Origin: Planctomycetota bacterium
GTDB lineage: Bacteria; Planctomycetota; Phycisphaerae; Phycisphaerales; SM1A02
Length of the DNA stretch: 9,645 bases
Direction of reading: 5' to 3'
Assembly (NCBI GenBank): GCA_003671065.1
Contig: QWPU01000095.1
Span: forward strand, 1 to 9,645
Below, in pieces: positions 6,551 through 9,645 of the stretch (positions within the stretch are counted from its first letter, which is position 1; each line of letters begins with the position of its first letter). Both the position numbers and the translations under genes were made by a program. The notes beneath the pieces are model-generated. The model made no database searches, was not told where the DNA came from, and saw only the letters and a list, made by a program, of their open reading frames with translations.

Positions 6551-7350
6551 TGAAACGCCTGCAAAACAAGGTGCGTGTGCGCAAAGGCACCGCTCTATGG
6601 GTGGCACTCGGCATCGGTGTTGCTGGCGCGATGACGCTTGCATCACTCAACTTCACGAACACGCAACACAGCGTGCTCGCGACAAGTACGCACAGTCCTG
6701 CTCAAACAGTCGTGCCGCCTACAGCGCTGCCACGCACGCCTGCGTCGCCAAGCACTGCGAGCCTGTCGTGGCGGCTCAACAATCCGATGCCTCACATCAC
6801 GCGGCAGGAACACGCACAACTGCCTCCCGCCGCCGACAAATTCGCAGCGCGCGTGCGTGCGATGGACGAGCGCGCGCTCCTTCGAGCGTATGAAGGCGCG
6901 CCGCCCACGATTCCACACTCAATCAGTGATCTTGCTGTTGCGACTTGCACTGTGTGCCATTCGCAAGGTCTAGTCGCCGGCGGCAAAGTTGCGCGCATGA
7001 TCGCGCACACTTCGATGACGAACTGCACGCAGTGTCATGTTGAAACCACAAGCCCGCAGCTTGGTGACGCAGCGACTCCGCTCAATATGTTTACTGGTTT
7101 GCGCAGCAGTGGCTACGGTGGAACACGCGCGTACGCAGGCGCGCCGCCTGTGATTCCGCACGCGACATTTATGCGTACGAACTGCGTGAGTTGTCACGGC
7201 GAGCATGGCTACGACGGATGGCGCCCCGATCATCTTGGGCGATCGAATTGCATCCAGTGTCATGCTCCCGCTGCGGAGTTTGACCAACTCGCACCAACAT
7301 TTGGCATCAGTGATGTGCCTGATGGCAACAGCAGCGCTCCAGCGCGATGA
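6550..7350 (+). CDS. napB: NapB-like cytochrome c with four haem sites in two repeats
   Basis: A 266-residue exported cytochrome that should hand electrons to NapA. The N-terminus is basic (MKRLQNKVRVRK) and followed by one hydrophobic segment (14-34), then a Thr/Pro/Ala-rich linker to about 73. The NapB signature APPTIPHSI (117-125) precedes haem sites CTVCH (133-137) and CTQCH (159-163). A second copy, APPVIPHAT (198-206), precedes CVSCH (212-216) and CIQCH (234-238). H123, H153, H204 and H228 sit at matching places and are the likely distal ligands. Normal NapB has only two haems, so this is a double-length version by internal duplication. It starts at 6550, giving a 1-bp overlap with napA (TGATG), and overlaps the next gene as ATGA. 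It could be called a NapB-related tetraheme cytochrome if the second half proves to be a distinct family. Confidence 0.85.
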   Translation: MKRLQNKVRVRKGTALWVALGIGVAGAMTLASLNFTNTQHSVLATSTHSPAQTVVPPTALPRTPASPSTASLSWRLNNPMPHITRQEHAQLPPAADKFAARVRAMDERALLRAYEGAPPTIPHSISDLAVATCTVCHSQGLVAGGKVARMIAHTSMTNCTQCHVETTSPQLGDAATPLNMFTGLRSSGYGGTRAYAGAPPVIPHATFMRTNCVSCHGEHGYDGWRPDHLGRSNCIQCHAPAAEFDQLAPTFGISDVPDGNSSAPAR

Positions 7351-7775
7351 AAGCTCAACTCATGCAGCGATCCACGCCTGACGACAGCGCCTGTTCGCGA
7401 CGCGAACTTCTCGGCGGACGCTTCTTCACACAAGTTGTGCGCCAGACAATGGAAGTTGCAAGTGCGCTGCAGTGCGTGCTCACTCCCGTCGTCGTACTGC
7501 CGACGAAACACGCGCCGCGAACACAATCACTCGAACTTCCGCTCATCGCAGGAGTCGCGCAGATTCACGCGCGATCCTGCTTGGCTCACATGTGTTCATT
7601 CTGCACGGTCTGCAGTGAACAATGCCCTGTGCCGGGCGCGATCACAGTGCAGCGCGGCAAGCCGACAGTGCACGCGAACGCCTGTACTGGCTGCGGCATC
7701 TGCGTGACGGTGTGTCCCGCACCGACTCCAGCGATTGTGATTGTTCCGAGAACGGCCAACTCGCAGATCAGCTGA
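7347..7775 (+). CDS. napF: NapF-like ferredoxin with two [4Fe-4S] motifs
   Basis: A 142-residue protein with two cubane motifs: C83/C86/C89/C93 (CSFCTVCSEQCP) and C113/C116/C119/C123 (CTGCGICVTVCP). An additional C78 lies just before the first. The N-terminus has SRRELLGGRFF (17-27) without the following hydrophobic stretch of a Tat signal, which resembles the start of cytoplasmic NapF proteins rather than NapG. NapF is linked to maturation of the NapA FeS centre or its reduction in the cytoplasm. The N-terminal 75 residues hold no third cluster, although longer NapF proteins have three or four. The start codon overlaps the napB stop (ATGA), with no clear ribosome site, so translation is probably coupled. 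The napF name rests on operon position and general layout, and another polyferredoxin type is possible. Confidence 0.65.
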   Translation: MKAQLMQRSTPDDSACSRRELLGGRFFTQVVRQTMEVASALQCVLTPVVVLPTKHAPRTQSLELPLIAGVAQIHARSCLAHMCSFCTVCSEQCPVPGAITVQRGKPTVHANACTGCGICVTVCPAPTPAIVIVPRTANSQIS

Positions 7776-7865
7776 TTTCACCTGTTTCAAAGCCCAATTC
7801 GCTGGGCCGAATCTCAGATAGATTTATCCGAGTTTATCCTTCCCCGCGCTTGACTTGCGCGACTC
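7776..7865. promoter_or_regulatory. Gap between napF and the multicopper oxidase, probable oxidase promoter
   Basis: This 90-bp gap holds a weak hairpin, GCCCA-ATTCGC-TGGGC (7792-7807), without a T run. It could slow or partly end transcription of the nap operon. An AT-rich stretch follows, with two TTATCC copies (7824-7839). Either readthrough from nap or a separate promoter could drive the oxidase; the second seems more likely given the AT-rich block. Confidence 0.4.
7824..7839 (+). repeat. Tandem TTATCC repeat with 10-bp period
   Basis: TTATCC-GAGT-TTATCC places two identical hexamers one helical turn apart, 27 bases before the first possible oxidase start. A similar block, TTATCC-GTG-TTACC, lies at 3695-3708 in front of napD. 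This arrangement suits a regulator that binds as a head-to-tail dimer, but it is also short enough to be chance. Confidence 0.4.
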
Positions 7866-9497
7866 ATGATCCACAGTGTTTCTATGCAACTCCACCGCGC
7901 GACCACTTCCGTGCTTCTTGCTCTCATCGCATCCTTCACAACGCTGTGCAACGCGGCCGATGTAGAGTTCACACTCCGCGCGTATGTCGACAGCGTTGCG
8001 ATCAAGCCTGGCGCGCTCACTGAGGTCTGGCGCTACGGCGGCACGCTCGTCACTGGCAACAGCGACACTGTTGCCAACCTCGCAAGTAGTTCGATCGGGC
8101 CAATCATTCGCGTGCAACAAGGCGACACGCTTGTCGTCCACTTTCAGAATGATCTTCCTGAAGCAACGAATGTCCACTGGCACGGCCTCGACATTCCCGC
8201 CGCGCAAGATGGCTATGCAACTGATCTCGTTGCGGCAGGTGCCTCGCGGGATATCACATTCACCGTGCTCAATCCTGCTGGAACCTACTGGTTTCATCCA
8301 CATCCCGACATGACCACGGCGCATCAAGTGATGAAGGGGCTCGCGGGAATGATCATCGTGGAAGACGCGGCCGAACGCGCCCTCGACTTGCCCAGTGGTG
8401 CGCTCGAGATTCCGATGGTGCTGCAAGATCGCTCGTTTACTGCGAAAAACCAGCTGATCTACGCGCCGAGTATGACTGAGATGATGATCGGTTGGGTTGG
8501 CAACACGATGATGATCAACGGCTACATCGACACATCGTTCGATGTGCCCACGCGCGTGCATCGACTTCGTCTGCTCAATGGATGCAACTCTCGCTCATTC
8601 AAACTCGCGTGGAATGATGCGACACCAATGATGGTGATTGGCAATGACGGTGGACTTCTTTCCGCGCCACGCTCAGGCGGCTACCTCATGCTCGGCCCCG
8701 GTGAACGCGCGGATGTGTGGGCTGACTTCAGCACGCTTGCAGTTGGAAGCACGCGCACGCTGCTTTCGCAAGCGTTTCATCCTGGTCAATCGCAAGGCGC
8801 CATTCCAAACGGCGCCGCGCTGACAGTCGCCACGTTTAGCGCAACGAGTGCGCAGACTGAAACTCGCACGCTGCCGACAAGTCTCGTGGCGATTGAACAG
8901 TACTTGCTGAAGGACGCAGCAAACCCAACGACTCCGCGCGCGTGGCCGATTGGATTCTCGAACAACGAATTCACGCTCAACGGCGGCGTGTTTGTTGATC
9001 ACGGTGTCGCCGCCAATGAAATCGTTCCATGTGACACGCTTGAGTACATCGAGATCACCAACATCGCGACGACGCTGCGCATGGCGCATCCGTTTCACCT
9101 TCACGGTCGTTCATTGCAAGTGATTGAGCGCACGAATCTCAGCGGAAATGCAACGGCTTACGCGAATGTCGTCGCGGGATTCAATGACAGCGGATGGAAG
9201 GACACATTCCTGATCTGGCCAGGCGAACGCGTGCGCTTCCTCGTTCGCTGGAGCGCCTTTGCTGGCGACTATGTCTATCACTGCCATCTGCTCGAGCACG
9301 AAGAAATGGGCATGATGCGAACAGTGCGCATTGAGCCGTGTCCACTGCTGGGTGACCTCAACAACGATGGCGCGGTCAACGACGCCGATCTCGCACTCCT
9401 CCTCGGCGGCTGGGGCACTGCTGCTGGCGATGTCAACGCTGATGGCAGCACCGACGCATCAGATCTGAGCATGCTGCTCGGCAATTGGGGCGCGTAG
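7866..9497 (+). CDS. Exported multicopper oxidase (CotA/CueO type) with C-terminal dockerin-like domain
   Basis: A 543-residue protein. A signal peptide covers residues 1 to about 30, with probable cleavage after CNA. A second ATG at 7884 (residue 7) would give an equally good signal, and neither has a clear ribosome site. Three cupredoxin domains follow to about 490, with all copper motifs: HWH (104-106), HPH (144-146), HPFHLH (408-413) and HCHLLEHEEMGM (472-483). T1 copper should be bound by H408, C473, H478 and M483, and the other eight histidines hold the trinuclear centre where O2 is reduced to water. There is no long Met-rich insert as in CueO, so the substrate (phenol, Fe(II), Mn(II) or Cu(I)) is open. 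Residues 496-543 hold two calcium-loop repeats (DLNNDGAVNDAD and DVNADGSTDASD), each ending in LLGxWG. This is a dockerin-type tail, possibly for surface attachment. Confidence 0.92.
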   Translation: MIHSVSMQLHRATTSVLLALIASFTTLCNAADVEFTLRAYVDSVAIKPGALTEVWRYGGTLVTGNSDTVANLASSSIGPIIRVQQGDTLVVHFQNDLPEATNVHWHGLDIPAAQDGYATDLVAAGASRDITFTVLNPAGTYWFHPHPDMTTAHQVMKGLAGMIIVEDAAERALDLPSGALEIPMVLQDRSFTAKNQLIYAPSMTEMMIGWVGNTMMINGYIDTSFDVPTRVHRLRLLNGCNSRSFKLAWNDATPMMVIGNDGGLLSAPRSGGYLMLGPGERADVWADFSTLAVGSTRTLLSQAFHPGQSQGAIPNGAALTVATFSATSAQTETRTLPTSLVAIEQYLLKDAANPTTPRAWPIGFSNNEFTLNGGVFVDHGVAANEIVPCDTLEYIEITNIATTLRMAHPFHLHGRSLQVIERTNLSGNATAYANVVAGFNDSGWKDTFLIWPGERVRFLVRWSAFAGDYVYHCHLLEHEEMGMMRTVRIEPCPLLGDLNNDGAVNDADLALLLGGWGTAAGDVNADGSTDASDLSMLLGNWGA

Positions 9498-9504
9498 TTG
9501 CAGT

Positions 9505-9524
9505 GCGCGCATGATTGAGCGTGC
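9505..9524. terminator. Possible hairpin between convergent genes
   Basis: GCGCGC (9505-9510) can pair with GCGTGC (9519-9524) around an 8-base loop, giving six pairs including one G-T wobble. It sits in the 30-bp space between the oxidase stop (9497) and the stop of the converging gene (9528-9530). There is only a short TTT after it, so terminator function is a guess from position. Confidence 0.3.
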
Positions 9525-9527
9525 GTT

Positions 9528-9645
9528 TCAGTGCAGCAGATCGCGCGTGCGACCTGCGTTCATGCGATCGACTGGCATCAGCATGAGATTCACGCGCTCG
9601 GCAAAGAGCCGACCGAGGCGTTCAATGTCGCTCACGGTTTGAGGC
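9528..9645 (-). CDS. 3' end of an unrecognised CDS, truncated by the window edge
   Basis: On the minus strand a frame is open from the window edge to TGA (9528-9530), giving 38 residues that include SDIERLGRLFAERVNLML and end RTRDLLH. The amphipathic, protein-like composition and the placement just 31 bases from the oxidase stop, in convergent orientation, support a real C-terminus. I do not recognise the family, and the start lies outside the window. Confidence 0.5.
   Translation of the reverse strand, partial: PQTVSDIERLGRLFAERVNLMLMPVDRMNAGRTRDLLH

Noticed and set aside
7792..7807. Intrinsic terminator after the napF-like gene
   Set aside because: The hairpin stem is only five pairs and is not followed by a T run, so I did not call it as a terminator.
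7824..8561. 245-residue open frame on the minus strand
   Set aside because: It is antisense to the first cupredoxin domains of the multicopper oxidase, whose HWH and HPH motifs fix the coding strand.

Overview
The window looks like a chromosomal segment of a planctomycete, probably Phycisphaerae-like. The main taxonomic clue is the C-terminal dockerin-type repeat (DLNNDGxVNxADL...LLGxWG) that ends the multicopper oxidase at the right side. This style of C-terminus is common in that lineage. The lineage call is an inference from one domain plus general gene content, not from a marker gene.

The centre is a periplasmic nitrate reductase (Nap) locus built from two divergent, tightly packed operons around a promoter region at about 3641-3774. 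The rightward operon is napD - napA - napB - napF-like (3775-7775). NapA is the Tat-exported Mo-bisMGD/[4Fe-4S] catalytic subunit, NapD its small chaperone, NapB the cytochrome c electron donor, and the last gene a small polyferredoxin. NapB has four CXXCH sites in two similar halves instead of the usual two. The leftward operon (3640 down to 113) encodes a membrane-anchored tetraheme cytochrome c, a Tat-exported protein with four [4Fe-4S] motifs, a ten-helix NrfD/DsrP-type quinol-interacting membrane protein, and an unrecognised 153-residue soluble protein. All three junctions in the left operon are 4-bp ATGA overlaps, so its genes are probably translationally coupled.

No napC, napG or napH is present in the window. 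I therefore infer that the left operon replaces them: menaquinol would be oxidised at the NrfD-like protein, and electrons would pass through the four FeS clusters and the tetraheme cytochrome to the tetraheme NapB and then to NapA. The order cytochrome / Tat-FeS / NrfD recalls the DsrJOP part of the Dsr complex and the Hmc complex.

To the right, after a 90-bp gap holding a tandem TTATCC repeat, is a three-domain multicopper oxidase with all expected copper ligands and a C-terminal dockerin-like domain (7866-9497). The motif TTATCCGNGTT occurs in front of both napD and this oxidase, suggesting possible shared control. The two ends of the window carry the 3' ends of genes I do not recognise (3-155 on the plus strand and 9528-9645 on the minus strand). 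No tRNA, rRNA, CRISPR array or insertion sequence was seen.
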